64,000 nucleotides of DNA, from the NCBI GenBank assembly GCA_023614405.1, contig CM042689.1, positions 308,117,132 to 308,181,131 on the forward strand, in the 5' to 3' direction. Of the stretch, positions 1 through 12,429 are shown piece after piece; positions within the stretch are counted from its first letter, which is position 1, and each line of letters starts with the position of its first letter. The stretch comes from Avena insularis. Its lineage: Eukaryota; Streptophyta; Magnoliopsida; Poales; Poaceae. Under the pieces are notes generated by a model. It saw nothing but the letters and a program-made list of their open reading frames with translations, was not told the DNA's origin and did not search any database. A program made the position numbers and the translations under genes.

Positions 1-673
1 GTCCTGTCTTGGGAAACCAAGTCTGGTGGGGAAAGTGCACAACCTCTGCAGATGGAAAATATAAGTACTTAGCCAAGTCCATGGAAATGGACAAATTTGA
101 GCATCAAGACATGGAAGCTACAAGAATCTCATCACCCCAACTTCTAAGTAAAATTGATGGGTGAACAAGGGTGAAGGGCCCCAATGTCTATTGGTGGTTC
201 CTTGGGAAAAAATTTGACAAAGAAAAACTTAGTGATTTCAACTAATAGGAAAAACCTATTTTGAGCAAAGCAAGAGAAGCTACACTTAGCCAAAATGCAT
301 ATAGTAATATAGTCCACTTAAAATTTACTAAGGTATCACTTGCCAATACTATTCCAAAGTATTGACCCACTGTGGCTGTAACTTGTGATGTTGCAGGTTA
401 CTCCGATGACGAGTAGGAGTCATGAGTCTACACTCAACATGCTTTCCTGTGGCACATGAAGATGAGGACTTATGTTTATTTACTTATTCTATAAACTCTT
501 GTATTAGGCCTTTGGCCCTGAGTTGTAAAATACTATGTTTTATCTCTGGAATGAATGTAATAAACGACCTTTGTATCTGTGTACTTCATCTTAAACTGTG
601 GATGCTAGCATTGATCCAGGGACTAGCATTGCAATCACATGGATCCTTTCCTTTACAAAGGAGGGATCTTACA
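1..673 (+). mobile_element. 3' end of a long Gypsy-type LTR (cut by window edge)
   Basis: The sequence matches, in reverse complement, the first 0.7 kb of the 4.4-kb solo LTR at 25305-29714; for example the stretch around a repeated 'ctagcattgatccaggga' is shared with small changes. It stops at 673 with an LTR-like ...gggatcttaca terminus, after which Copia sequence begins. It is therefore the sense-strand 3' end of an LTR whose remainder lies left of the window. There is no coding content; small ORFs here are chance. The TSD cannot be checked because the other end is outside. Confidence 0.7.
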
Positions 674-1867
674 CATGTCTTTGCGTCTCCATGCATCACT
701 CATTCTCCAATGAGATGGCATTGTATAAATTTGGTCTTTTGGTGAGACCTTTAGTTCCTTGGGGTTAAACCATGTTGATACTATTGTCGTACAATATATC
801 TTTAGTGTTAGCCCGTTGCGAACAACACCTTAGTTTGATAACAAACTACTTGACACAAATTCCCTCCTTTGCTGCTACAATAGCAGTCATATACTTAGAC
901 TTTTGTTGTAGTATTCGTCACAATGTCTTAACTTTGGAACTCTTCCAAATCCATCATGGAATCTCCTTTCCATTACATTGTGCCACCCATAGTTTAAATT
1001 GAGATAAACTTAATTTTTATCTTGTGACAAAACTAGTATCAATGTAACGTTTTACAATGAACTATTTGTAATTGTTTGTCACCTCTACACAAATATATTC
1101 TTAGTTCTTCCAAAAGATCATAAGAATATCCTTACTATAGTCCAATGATCATTTTATGATTCATTCTGGTATATGCTCATAACACTTAGAGCATAGGACA
1201 TATCTGGATGTGTACATATCATGGTATGATTGATCAAAACATTCTCGTGATTTCACTCATCAAGTGTCAAAGCACTTGAATCTTGTTTCACTTATCAAGT
1301 GTTGATACACTTGAATCTTGATTCAATTCCTTTTCCATGCGACAAGAACCATTTCTTGTCGTTTCTATATTGAACTCCTTCAATATCTCATATATGTACG
1401 TTTGGCACAACCATATTAGCGTCACAGTCTATCCACTATAGACATTCATGCTAAATATTCGGGTTTTGCCTAAGTATTTCATCGAAATGAAATTCTTAAC
1501 CTTTGTCAATAAAATATACATCATTTCTAATCAACAAGATGTCCTCCACATAATGTATTAGAAATATGTCTTAGCGCTCCCACTTAATTTCTTGCAAATG
1601 CAAGCATCTTCATTGTCTCCTGATGAAAAACTCATTTTTCATCATGGTGAAGATTCCAACTCCGCGATGCTTACTTCAACAATTGAAGTTTGCATGCCCC
1701 TTTTAGCATCCTTTGAATTAACAAAACCCTTTGGATCGTGTCATGTACACGTCCTAGGTAACCATTCTATTAAAAGAACTTTGTTTTGTTTATTCATCTA
1801 CCATATAACAAATTATATGTAGTGGTTGATACTTTAATCCGTCCAGACTAAATATCACTATGAAAGA

Positions 1868-2293
1868 TCAAATCTTGTCATAGTCAACTCCTTGAACATT
1901 GTCGTAAAATACTTTACAACATGTCGATATTTCATAGATGTGAAACATCCATGTCTGTTTCTTTATAGATCCAAATAATACTGATAGGTTTTTACACCTT
2001 TCCGGAGGGTCTTCCAAGTTCAAAACTTGATTTCTCGTGTATGGAACTATCACGGATTTTATATCTTCAAGCCATTTGACGGAGTCAGGGCCCATCATCG
2101 CTTCTTTGCATCTGATCGGTTCATCATTGTCAAACAATAATGATTTACTCTCAAATCTTAGTATTTGATTGTTTATTTGACCGACTTGGTTCAATAAGAA
2201 CTTAGATCTTCGTGACCACAACCTTTGAGGCACATAAGCTATGAGCATTATGACAGCCTCCAGAACGATTTCCGGTGCTGCGCAACTCAGCAC
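1868..2293 (-). pseudogene. Copia polyprotein fragment, start of reverse transcriptase
   Basis: This is a 141-residue open stretch on the minus strand. Its middle reads EAMMGPDSVKWLEDIKS followed by a DPPERCK-like segment and ends near GVDYDK. That corresponds to the well-known Copia RT entry region, where grass elements have EAM.GPDS.KWLEAM and later GIDYDETFSPV. The stretch between them is garbled, so the lysine-rich RT start motif is no longer clean and no catalytic YVDD box is seen downstream. It belongs to the minus-strand Copia element and cannot encode a working enzyme. The upstream part (SKFLLNQVGQINNQ...) recurs at 16030-16395, showing that both copies derive from the same family. 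Confidence 0.65.
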
Positions 2294-5200
2294 ATTTAGC
2301 TAAGGTTCGTTAACCTTATCAAAGTTCTATTGTCCTCCCACTTAACTTTTACGAAAAATTCCTTCTTCAAGAAACTTCATATTTCAAGAGACAAAACCCT
2401 TTTGTCCTCGGTGTTATGGAGGAATAACCAATTGTTATTCGAAATAACCTACAAAGACATGCTCATCCGACTTCGGTTGTAAACATCTTACTTATGTTTA
2501 GCATACCAAAATTTAAGAAATGACAACTTGGGTTTTACCCCAAACCATAACTTCCACGGTGTCATTTCAACGGATCAAGATGGAGCTCTTTTCAGTGTAA
2601 AAGCGGAAGTCTCTAAAGCTTTAATGTTTTAAAACATAATGGTAGTTTTATAAATAACACCTTTGATCCATCCATGTCAAACAAGGTTTCATTACAAATC
2701 TCAAACACTCCATACTCCTATGGTGTTTCGGGAAATGTAAATCTAAGTGTTTTGCTAAAATTGCAACTCAAATAAATCCCTTTATGATAAATCATAATTC
2801 ATTTATTTTTCTTGTTACACTTGTAACTCAAATAAATCCCTTATGATAAAATCATAAACCATTTATTTTCTTGTCACAATGATTTTCACTTCATCTTGAA
2901 AGTCTTTGAACATTTTCAAATATTTCACACTTCTTTCTCATTAAGTGAACATTCACTCAAATTTCCGGAGAAAGTATATGAAGTTGAAACCCATCGCTTA
3001 CGACTACACATAATGGACTACATACATCGATATGTATAAATTCCAATATTTTAGTCGTTCGTTCTTCTTTGGCCTTTGAACGAAGTTTCAATTATCCCGA
3101 GGAAAGTCTCTGGCGTCACTTGATCAAATAAAAGACTCCAAAAATCCATGAAAATGGAGATTCTTCATGTTTTTCTTTCCAATATAATTTAAACGGCGAT
3201 GTCACTTCGTAAGTGATCTTCCAATCATTTGTCTTGCGACATTTTAGCATTAGGTTTTATGGATGTGATTTCTCCAACTAGATTTGTAAATCATCCATCT
3301 TATATGGAATACGGTAATTATTTGAACAACCTTTGTTCTCATAATACCTGATTCAAATAACAATTATTAAAAAAAATCTTGAAGTCAAGCCTTGATGTCA
3401 ACGAGAAATACAAACAACGGTTTGTTTGTTTTCGATGAACATCATCACATATTCTCTTGCTAGTTACTTAGGCCATTGTGGTTCACGAATTGCGTTGTTC
3501 CGTATGAAATTTCATACCAACCAATTCGGTATCCAATACCCAAGAACCACATTGTTTAACAAGCAAAGAATACAACCATAACATGTATATCATCCATATA
3601 CCTAAATTGGATATTTCCAATCTTTTCTTTTCTGCCAAATATATTTTATAGATTCTCTTTCAGCATTTCATTTTCCTTTTTAAATGAATCTATCAACATA
3701 AAAAGTGGCGCCATATTCATGACACATATTCCAAAGCATGTATATTCAAATAATAATACCTTTGGACTTGCACTTTGAAGTAGATCACCATCATCAAAAT
3801 GATCGTTATTCTTTCAAAATCCATTCTGTAGTAATCTTATAGTGTAGTAAACACTTTACATACATCTTCTATTCATCCTTATCATGACGACTTTCATGAT
3901 CAAGCTACTGTAGCTTGTAAAGGCGTATCGTGAGTATAACATTACTTTCCAAAACCCTTTTGGATGATTAGGATGTCTAGCATCTCCAACCATTGCAAAT
4001 TCTCATCCAATATGAGAACATATATTATACTCTATCATATTGCAACCAAAACATTGTTTCAGATATTGTTATATCTGCCACACATGATGGTTCCTGAAAC
4101 AATTCTTTCAGCTCCTAGATAATCTCGATATTTAAATCAAGAATCATGGAGGCAAACATGATACTTAAGATACTAACACTGGAATTGTTACTCTCGATTT
4201 AATACCAATTATTAAATCTCACGGAGTAAATAAAGTTTGCTGAAAGTTTGCAATAGGACTTTAAACTTTAGATTGACACTCAACACAATACGATACCAGT
4301 TCGTAAAGTATATATCCAGAATTCTATAGTTCTATTATCTCAATTACAACTATGCATAAGGTGGTGAACGAATGCCAATGACTACAACAAATTATGAAAA
4401 TTCACTTTGATTTAATTTATGATAAATTGAGTTCTACTAATTCAAATTAGAAATGAACTCCCACTCAAAAACGACATCCCTCGTGCCTTTTTGGTGATTA
4501 CATGAACCAAATCCACTACACCAAGTCCGATCATCACGTGAGTCGGTGTAGCTTCAAAGGCGAGCATCAAATGAGCATCATATCTACTATATGACTCATG
4601 CTTAACCTTTCGGTCCATGTTCCGAGGCCATGTCTGTACATGCTAGGCTCGCCAAGTAAGAACCTTAGTATTCGCGTGTGTAACTGTCTTACACCCGAGA
4701 TATGCTCTTGGATTCAAGTACACCCGATCATCACGTGATGCCTTGAAGCGATGAAACATTGTCGGTGCATACTTAAGGAAGAACACATTTTTATCTTGAT
4801 ATCTAAATGAGGGATCATCTTATTATGCTAATAAAACGCTAAAATAACAATATAATATGCAATCAAACATCACATGTTTATTAGTGAAATGATATGGTTC
4901 CCGCATATGATCTCTATCATGTGCACCGTGGTATGATCACTATCATACCTTTATGTGTAAGGCCAAGGTCTATAGAACTTACACGTTGTGTGTGTTGTAA
5001 GAGTATCTTCTCATAGTTCTACTTACAACATAACCATATCATAACACTAGCCCAGCAACAATCTAAACTAGACGCCTCTAATTTATCCATTGCAAGTTTT
5101 ACGTGGCTTAGGGCTTTCGAAGATAGAACCGTTCTTACCTACGAACATGAACCACAACGAGGATAACCAAATTGTTGACAACTCGTTGCACATTAGATAT

Positions 5201-5425
5201 TGACTATATTAGGAGAGACAGACACCCGCTAGCCACTTATGCAAAACTAGTTGCATGTCAAGCGTGGAACAGGTCTCATGTGCAAGGACATGTAAAGTTT
5301 GTCCGGGCCGCTTCATCCCACTATGCCACCAATATCCAAAGTACAACAAAGAAGCAATAAAATGATCATCATCGCCCACATACTCATATGTGTACTACCC
5401 GTGCAAAGTATCTACGCATAGATCC

Positions 5426-5438
5426 GGCTCTGATACCA
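5426..5438 (-). other. primer binding site for tRNA-Met
   Basis: The plus strand reads GGCTCTGATACCA, the reverse complement of TGGTATCAGAGCC. This is the classical initiator-tRNA-Met primer site of plant Copia elements. It lies one base inside the LTR end at 5440, exactly where expected for a minus-strand element. Confidence 0.85.
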
Positions 5439-5439
5439 C

Positions 5440-5880
5440 TGTATCTACGCAAAGTATCTACCCAGTTATGGTGTGACGTTTGATGTCATCGAGAAACTCT
5501 TCCGGTGTTAGTGATTGACATGATCTCATGGTCTAAGGATTAGGATCACTCCGTAAGTTGTTATAGCAATATAAACTCAATGACTTTGATCGTAATGCTA
5601 TACTTCGGATGAATGTTCATCACATCATTACACTAATGTTGTGACCTCATTATTAACAACATCCAATGTCCATGATCAGGAAACTTTGATCATCATGTTA
5701 ATCGACGAGCTAGTTTATAAGAGAGGCATAACTAGGAACTTCCTTTTTGTTTATTAAACACACATGTATTAACGTTTCCGTATTAATACAATTATAGCAT
5801 GTAAAATAAACATTTATCATAAATAAGGAATACGATAATAACCACTTTATTATTGCCTCTCGGGCATATTCCCTTCAGCA
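5440..5880 (-). repeat. 5' LTR of the minus-strand Copia element
   Basis: On the minus strand the LTR begins TGCTGAAGGGAATATGCCC at 5880 and ends ...GTAGATACA at 5440, giving TG...CA termini. The start resembles the BARE/Angela LTR start (GGCAATAATAAAG follows). The primer site adjoins its 3' end. Its second copy lies outside the window. Confidence 0.8.
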
Positions 5881-7308
5881 ATTAGATCGTGTCATCGTGT
5901 TCATCTTTGCGAAGCTTTTTCCTATGTCAAATATTGTATTCCTTAGACCATGAGATAATGCAACTCCCTGGTATCGGAAGAAATCTTTGAGGTCATCAAA
6001 CGTCATCCTATGTGAGGGTGATCATAAAGGTGTCTCTCAGGTGATCGGAAAGTACTTGTTGGGTTGTATGTATCGAGATGGAATTTTTCCCTCCCGAGTC
6101 GGAGAGATATACTTCGGGCCCACTCAGTAATCGATATCAACACCGCTTGCAAGCATGTGGTTAAGGAGTTAATCACAAAGTGATATCGGATTATGGAACG
6201 AGTAAAGTACTTGCTGTGAACGAGATTGAACTAGGTATACCGATACCAACGATCGAATCTCGGGCAAGTAAAATATCGCGTGACGAAGGGAATATATATG
6301 GGATTAATTGAATCCTGACATCGTGGTTCATCCGATATGATCATCGATGAATATGTGGGAGTCAATATGGGTTTTCAGATCCCGCTGTTGATTATTGATA
6401 GAAGATCATGTCTGCATATTCTCGAACCCGTAGGGTCACACACTTAACATGCCTTGCTGCTAGGATAGAATGGATAATTGGTTTATGAGTTTTTGTTCAG
6501 AGTCTCGGATGAGATCCAGGACATCATGAGAGGTTCCGGAATGGTCCGGAGAATAATATTCATATAAAGGAAAGCAGATTTTTGGATTTCGGAATCGTTT
6601 CGGAGTATTCGGTATTATACCGGAAGGTTCTAGAAGCTTCCGGAGTGGGACCAACATGGCCCCAGTTGTCGGAGGGGTGCGTGGGCCTACGAGGGAGTGC
6701 CCTGGCAGCTTTGGGACAGGGGCACAAGGCCCCATAGGCCCAGCCGGCCAAACCCTAGGGGAAACCCTAGGGAAACCTTCTAGAAGGGGGAAGACTTGCC
6801 CCCCACTCCACCCTTGGGGCCGCCGCCCTAGGGCTTGGAGGAGGGGCCAAGGGGGCCAGCCAGCCCCATATATAAGTTGGGAAGGGGGCGCACCCTCCCC
6901 TCACCCCAAAACCCTAGCCGCCAGCTGCTGCCCTTCCTCTCTCTCTCTCCCGACTACGTGTAGGCGAAGCCCTGCTACATAAACTCTCCACCATAGCACC
7001 AGGCCGTCGTGCTGCAGATCCAATCCATCTCTCCACCCCACTTGCTGGACCGAGGAAGGAGGATACGTCGCGGCACCGTACGTGTGCATCTCTCGGAGGC
7101 GCCGCCACTTGCGGCGTAGGATCGGATCGGATCACGAGGAGGAGACGGCTAGTACCATGTTCTGTTGAACGTTTCCGCTGTGAGATTTCTTCAAGGGTAT
7201 GAAGATCTCATCTATCCCTCTCGTTGATTGCATCTCCTAGATTAGATCTTGGCTTTCCCGTTCGCATCCGTAGAATTTTTTTGATTTACTATGCTGCGAA
7301 ACCCTTCA
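5881..7308 (+). mobile_element. BARE/Angela/WIS-like Copia LTR, 5' end truncated
   Basis: The sequence follows the remembered Triticeae Angela/BARE LTR in order: a 'ccttagaccatgaga' segment, 'gatcgaatctcgggcaagta', 'catcgtggttcatccgat', 'gttccggaatggtccgga', a GC-rich promoter, and a terminus ...ctatgctgcgaaacccttca. The first 0.35 kb of a normal LTR is missing because the minus-strand Copia element inserted at 5880/5881. No primer site follows the end at 7308; long Gypsy LTR sequence resumes instead, so this is a solo LTR or the 3' LTR of an element extending left. Predicted TSD on this side is aatcc (7309-7313). Confidence 0.75.
6868..6876 (+). promoter_or_regulatory. TATA box of the BARE/Angela-like LTR
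   Basis: The sequence ATATATAAG lies downstream of a GC-rich block and about 430 bp before the LTR end, the usual place of the R-region promoter in this family. Confidence 0.6.
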
Positions 7309-10282
7309 AATCCATCATTCCAAGGTTTTCATAACCATTTTCCACCAAGTATTCCCATCTAAAGTTGATCAAGTTTTATGATTAGCACTAGCATCTACAA
7401 GTGGGGGTAAGTACTAATGAGGGGTGGTAAACTAGTGGAGTTTAACTAAGTTCAATCTCATGCCTTAGGATGACATCAATATTATCTAGCTTAGGCCAAA
7501 TTTAATGCTCTTTATGCAACCTTCAATTATCTTGCTAAAATCTACAAATCACTTAAGTAAGCTCTAAGTAATAGCTTTGATAAAGAAATAAAGTATAAAG
7601 CTTGCAAGTAAAACTAGGATTGGGTATCATCAAATGTGTCCAACCAAGCATGCTTAGTGCATTGCATAGGTTACCTAACTTTCATAATTGCAAGTGTTAG
7701 CTTGCTCAATCAACTAGTAGTATTAGGCTTACATCAGTATTAGTATAAGCTTGCTAAAGTAGAGTATCTTGCAAGTGTTAGCTTGCCGTGTGCAGAGCAG
7801 TTGTTGAACTTCTCCTCGGCTTCTTCTTCGTAGTATCCTCCTTCCTCCTCGTATCCTTGGTCGGTACTAGCGTCTATGAATAAATACGAGGTACACAATC
7901 ACCAAACAATACTTACTACTTTCAATCATCACACAAAGGTGCACTATAGATGATCTAGTATCATCACTAACATTACAAGATTAAAGCCTTTGTCTTATTG
8001 ATTTTATTTTTAGAAAAGTAATTTCTACTCATTGAAAAACTACTTAAGATTTAATATTCTCCAAACCAAACATGGGATCATGTTGACACATGTCATCACC
8101 ACACATTTCAGTACATGGGAATGTGATTTAAAGTGGTGTCACAATTTAATAAGGTTTAACCTTTTTATTTTAAATCATTAAATTGGCTAGAAATTCCTAT
8201 GTGGCATTCTTTTATTACTTGAACATTATTTCTGTAAGTAAACCCATATGTTTTTATATATTCTGAAAGGTATGATCAAATGTGATTTTTGAGAGTTGGA
8301 ATCAACTCAAAATCTATTATGGTTGAATTTTGAAAAATGTTTGAATGCAGAAAAGCTTCCGACTTGTTATGTTTACCAGGGCTGATCTCTAGATCCAAAT
8401 GATTTGAATCCAACGGGCTTGGATTAAGAACTTCAATACCCTGCTAACAAAATTGGTTTCATTCAATTTGGTTCACTGATTCGAGCTAGGTTGATTTTTG
8501 AAACTGGGTACAGAACTATGTTTGAACTAAAATAGAAAAAGCTAAATTCAAACGAGTGGGCTGCGCGGGAAGGGTAATGGGCCGGCCTAGTGTCACTCTG
8601 CAGCACGGGGCGCAACTGACAGGGGGGTCTACTGGTCAGTGGCTCTTTAAATGCGAAGCGGTACAGGGCGATGTGGTGCGTTGGATTGAAGATCGACGGC
8701 TGAGGGTCGTCGTCGATGATGAACAAGTCACCGGCGAGCTCGAACCCGAGCGGCTCAGTGGGGGTGCATAGGAGGCATACCGGGGCTCCAGTGAGGACGG
8801 CGAGGCGGGCAAACGACAAAGTCGACGACGGCGAACTCAGGGGTGGTCGTGGCAGCTTCGGGGGTGGTCGAAATCAACGGCTCCTCTTCTCCTCTACAAC
8901 GGCGAGCTCCGGCCAAATTCCAGCGATGCGCTGCTCGCCTTGCTCCGGCTAAGGGGTGGAACGATCAGTCAGGTTAGGGAGTGAGATGGTGTGAAGAAAT
9001 CGAGCTGGGATCGTCTCCTTTTATAGGCTCAACGGCGAGACCGAGGGGGATGGGCAGGCGACAGTGGCGACACGGCTACGGGCGGCTAGAGGCATGGCTG
9101 CGGTTGGCGATCGACGGGCGGTCTCCTGGCGATGCTCTAAAGTTTAAATGCACGTGTAGGGGCGGTGGCAAACGGCCGGGAACGTGCGATGCTCTGCGAG
9201 GCAGAGGCGGCGAACTCTGTGGCGATCGGTGGCTACGGGTTACGGGCGGTGAAACGAGCATGTCTGGTGGTCTCCTGGGACGGTGGGGTGCATGCTGGCG
9301 GGCGGCGAGGGCTCGAGGTGGTCGGGTTGCGTGGGAACGGCGCGTGCTCTGCGGTGCGCGTCGGCATGGTCCACAGCGACACGGGCACGGCGTTCCTGGT
9401 GGTTCTGGTCACTGTCTGCGAGCTAGGGCTGGTCGAGAGGGGGCGGTGAGGCATGGGCTGCATGCTAGAAAAGGTTGGCAGGCTAGTCCTTCTCCTAGCT
9501 TGCTGTCCACACTGGGGTGACATGGGTGCTCTCGGCATGTTCACCATTGATGACATTGGCGAGCTTACAGTGGTGCTAGAGCTTAGTTAAGGTTGCTCGA
9601 TGATCTACTGAGGCTAGTGTAACCAGAGAGGGAACAAGGTTGGCTCAAAACACTGCTCAAAATAGTGTTTGTGATTTTGTTGATTTGAATCTGCAACCTG
9701 TTTGATGAAATGGCCGCATGAACTTAAGTTTTGAATTTTGAAAAGATTTTTGGTGGGTGTGTTAGGCATGTGTTGAGGATTCTGTGGATGATTGGGTTTT
9801 GAAAATTGAGCTTGTTTGAGTGGTTTTTGAAATAGTGGGATCTTCCCATATGAAAGAGATTCAATTTTAAACTGTCATTTTCAAATGTTTTTGCATGATC
9901 ACAAAGTGGGCATTGGTACCTTATTATGAGTACTATCAAGGGGTGCAAAGATCTATATATGTTTCTGTTAAGTTCTGAAAGTTAGAGATAGCCAAAGTAG
10001 GCATGAGAGTTAAATTGGCCAAAGTGACCATTCACTTAATTTGTTTGTTTTAATTTGTTTGTCTTTGGGAAAAGTTTGGGGATTGTTTAGATGATGTTTA
10101 TTTCACCTAAGAATCATTTTACAAGCAAAGAAACATAGAACCATGGAAATTCAAAAGAATCCAAATTTTAATACATACATATATGAATGCTTTCATATTT
10201 TAATTGGAAAAGTTTTTTTGTTAATCCTAAATTTGATGATTAGAGTTTGATGATCCAAGTTTAGTATTTTTGGGATGTTACA
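7309..10282 (-). mobile_element. long Gypsy-type LTR, minus orientation, 3' end cut
   Basis: Read on the minus strand it starts TGTAACATCCC at 10282 and is related over its whole length, at very roughly 80% by eye, to the plus-strand copy at 60690-64000. AT-rich ends surround a GC-rich central block (about 8550-9450) with a TATA-like box at its upstream edge. ORFs in the GC-rich block are short, overlap on both strands and do not look like a conserved protein. The element is broken at 7308/7309 by the BARE-like LTR. It appears inserted into LINE coding sequence, and ACCTA at 10283-10287 is the predicted TSD. Confidence 0.7.
9017..9027 (-). promoter_or_regulatory. TATA box of the minus-strand long LTR
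   Basis: The minus strand reads CCTATAAAAGG, followed about 20 bases later by a CTCGATTTCTTC segment. The plus-strand copy at 61945 has the same arrangement. This is probably the LTR transcription start region. Confidence 0.55.
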
Positions 10283-10957
10283 ACCTAGGGGAGGCCAAGC
10301 TGGTTTCCTGGGAGGGGCTAAGGGACAGTCTCCCGCTGTCCCTTGCGCATTCCCCGGATACCCATGCTTGGTGTCTTACTCCTTCGGGGTTCTTCTCGGT
10401 GAGCTCTGCCTATAGGGACCTATTTAGAGGGCCCGAGATGCCATGGGTCTCGCCACTGTGGAAGGCCCCCCTTCCCCTGAAGATTAAATTTTTTGTTTGG
10501 CAGTTATTGCGTGACCGGCTTCCCTCGGGTGTTGAGGTGGCCAAGCGGCATGGGCCTGGCAATGGCCTTTGCCCGTTGTGTGTGGTCCCGGAAACGGGTC
10601 TGCATATCTTCTTCTCGTTCCCCGCTGCTCGCTTCCTTTGGAACTTCATTCACGAGGCCCCAGCAAGCCTCAGACCTTGGGGAGTTCCTGGAGGCCGCCA
10701 CAAACCATACTGGGAGGAGGAGGCGCCTCATTTGGTTGGTGTTTGCAGCGATGACCTGAACTTTATGGAATATTAGGAATAAGATGGTCATTAAGCGTAT
10801 TTTTCTTCGACAGGCCTCTGACTCGACCTTCACCTTTCTGGCTTTCTTGCAGCAGTGGTATCCGTTGTGTAGACAGCACGAGTGGGCGCGGCTAGACGAG
10901 ATGTTGGAGCACCTGATTGCGGCGGCTCGTCAGCTTGCTACTTCGTCTGGCCCCTGA
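10283..10957 (+). pseudogene. LINE ORF2 C-terminus with zf-RVT domain
   Basis: The frame from the junction reads through a WEGLRDSLPLSL segment, then a SGFFSVSSAYRDLF block, a WKAPLPLKIKFFVWQLLRDRL block and a CPLC...E...H.FF...A..LWN zinc-binding block. This is the zf-RVT domain found at the end of plant L1-type reverse transcriptases. A frameshift lies near 10680, and a tryptophan codon is replaced by a stop near 10755 (…AAMT*TLWNIRN). The reading then continues to a natural-looking stop at 10955-10957. The RT catalytic core is absent because the 5' side is cut by the long LTR. It is a dead fragment. Confidence 0.8.
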
Positions 10958-11165
10958 GGGCCCTTCCAGGATGGTGGTTGTATCTTGCTTTAGGTGTCTT
11001 TGTGCGTTGGTTGGCCTGCGCTGGATTTAGGCTATGCCTGGTCCTGCGGAGGATGTGACTGTGTGTGTGCCTGCTGTGTGTGAAACTTTGTGTTGTGTGG
11101 TTATATGGATTTATGTATGGATGTTGCTTTATTTATAAAGCTGGATGCCAGCATGTTTCAAGGAT
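10283..11165 (+). mobile_element. LINE (L1-type) 3' fragment
   Basis: It contains the zf-RVT-coding end plus a 3' untranslated part with T/G-rich sequence and 'tttataaagctgg', typical of grass LINE tails. No clear poly-A or TSD is visible at the right end, so the exact border near 11165 is approximate. Confidence 0.65.
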
Positions 11166-12397
11166 GATCAAGTAGTGTCCATTCTAACATGATTCAGTCC
11201 AGGTTTAACTTTGTATTATCCAAATCCGTCCAGGTCCAAGTAGCTGCAAGTTATGGATATCCAAAGTCCAATGGACCTACAGCTGACATGCACATAGCTT
11301 GCTATATGCATTCATTTAGCAGTAAGTACGATGCATGCAGTCCGTACATATACCGTCTTATGATGTACATGCACAAATCCAGCTAGCTCTAAAACTCAAC
11401 ATGGCGCCGAACGTGAGTCCGCGGCAACGCAGACGATGTTATGTGTTCAGCTAAGTCCATTGGACATTGGCTATCCATTTTGCAAATCCAAAGTCCGTTA
11501 GTGTTGTTGGATATTAAGCTACATTGATGTCCATGTCCAGGTAAGTCCAATCCAATTGAATCCAAAGCGCTATATAGGTCCAAAGTCCATTGGACTATTG
11601 AAATCCAATTCCAGGTTTAGTCCAGTGTATGTAAATGTTTATTACTTGACTTAGTTTTTTCTTAAGTGTTGCTTTAACATACTGAGACCTGCTATTGTCT
11701 CTGCGGCCGCACTTAATGTTGAGAGTTTATATATGATACACATACATGATTGTATATTTGTGCTTGTTAATCTGTTTTGGCTAATTGGACTTACATAAAT
11801 TTTATATCGATGAATGATCATTTTGAGAATACTGCTACTGAGATATGTGAGAAAATATTCATGTGGAGTTATGTTATTAATTAATGCTAAATAAACAGTA
11901 AAGCTTATTTGTGTATGTTCTGCATTTTGATAGGCTGTAAGGTTGGAAAATATGGTTGATAGCACCCGCACCCTGGTTATGGATGTTGGCCGTAAGGCAT
12001 TGATGTTTCAACTCAGATGCTTCAAGCACAAGACCAAGGAGAACCGTGAGAAGATCCTATGTAGCGAGTCGTGCTTGAACGACTGTAAGTGCTATACATT
12101 ATTTATAGACAATAGTTTCATGACTCCGTAATGTACTTCCATGATTGTATTGCAATGTACAAGTTGAATGGTTGTAATGTATTTTAAACTGGATACCTTT
12201 GTATGGTCCATGATTCTGTAATGCCCCGCTGTTATGCAAGTACTATTGGATAACAATCAAACAGTTATTTGTTGTTTACTATCAAATCATGGGAACTTAA
12301 ACCTGATAGTTTATCTCTGAGAAATTAAATCTGCTGAGTGGGGCCTGTATGAAATGTTGACCAGTCGTGACCTGTGTGGAATTTACACCTGATCTAT
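11166..12397. mobile_element. probable CACTA-related sequence, left part
   Basis: This stretch contains repeated AAGTCCAWTGGAC palindromes, an exon-like segment (11934-12084) and CACTA-style sequence before the nested CACTA element at 12398. Together with 14986-15469 it probably forms one element whose right end is CTTGTAGTG at 15469. I could not locate a matching CACTACAAG left end, so the left border is uncertain. Confidence 0.4.
11934..12084 (+). pseudogene. isolated exon-like segment of unknown gene
   Basis: A 151-bp open segment is preceded by a pyrimidine/T-rich ...tttgatag acceptor and followed by a perfect GTAAGT donor at 12085. The frame encodes about 50 residues including a RTLVMDVGRKALMFQLRCF stretch followed by a lysine-rich part and SESCLND. 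Its composition and splice borders differ from the surrounding AT-rich DNA. I do not recognise the protein. It may be one exon of a transposon ORF or a captured host exon. Confidence 0.4.
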
Positions 12398-12429
12398 CAC
12401 TAGTGGAAACGAGGCCTTTTGTTGATCCA

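Larger units (their letters stand above)
674..5880 (-). mobile_element. Copia LTR retrotransposon, decayed, 3' part missing
   Basis: The element reads right to left: a 441-bp 5' LTR (5440-5880), a tRNA-Met primer site, then about 4.8 kb of internal sequence with heavy stop and frameshift damage, ending where the Gypsy LTR at 1-673 cuts in. A reverse-transcriptase remnant lies at 1868-2293. The rest of the internal domain (2300-5400) is AT-rich and shows no long ORF. A second copy of part of this internal region occurs at about 16235-18995. It sits inside the BARE-like LTR at 5881-7308, so the flanking 'attag' at 5881-5885 should be its TSD, with the partner outside the window. Confidence 0.75.

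Noticed and set aside
8463..9556. Many overlapping ORFs on both strands
   Set aside because: GC-rich LTR leader with few stop codons by composition. The related copy at 61500-62400 does not conserve any one frame.
10270..10776. ORF start at 10270 with MGCYNLGEA
   Set aside because: It requires a TTG start and the first codons belong to the end of an LTR; the LINE part begins after 10282.
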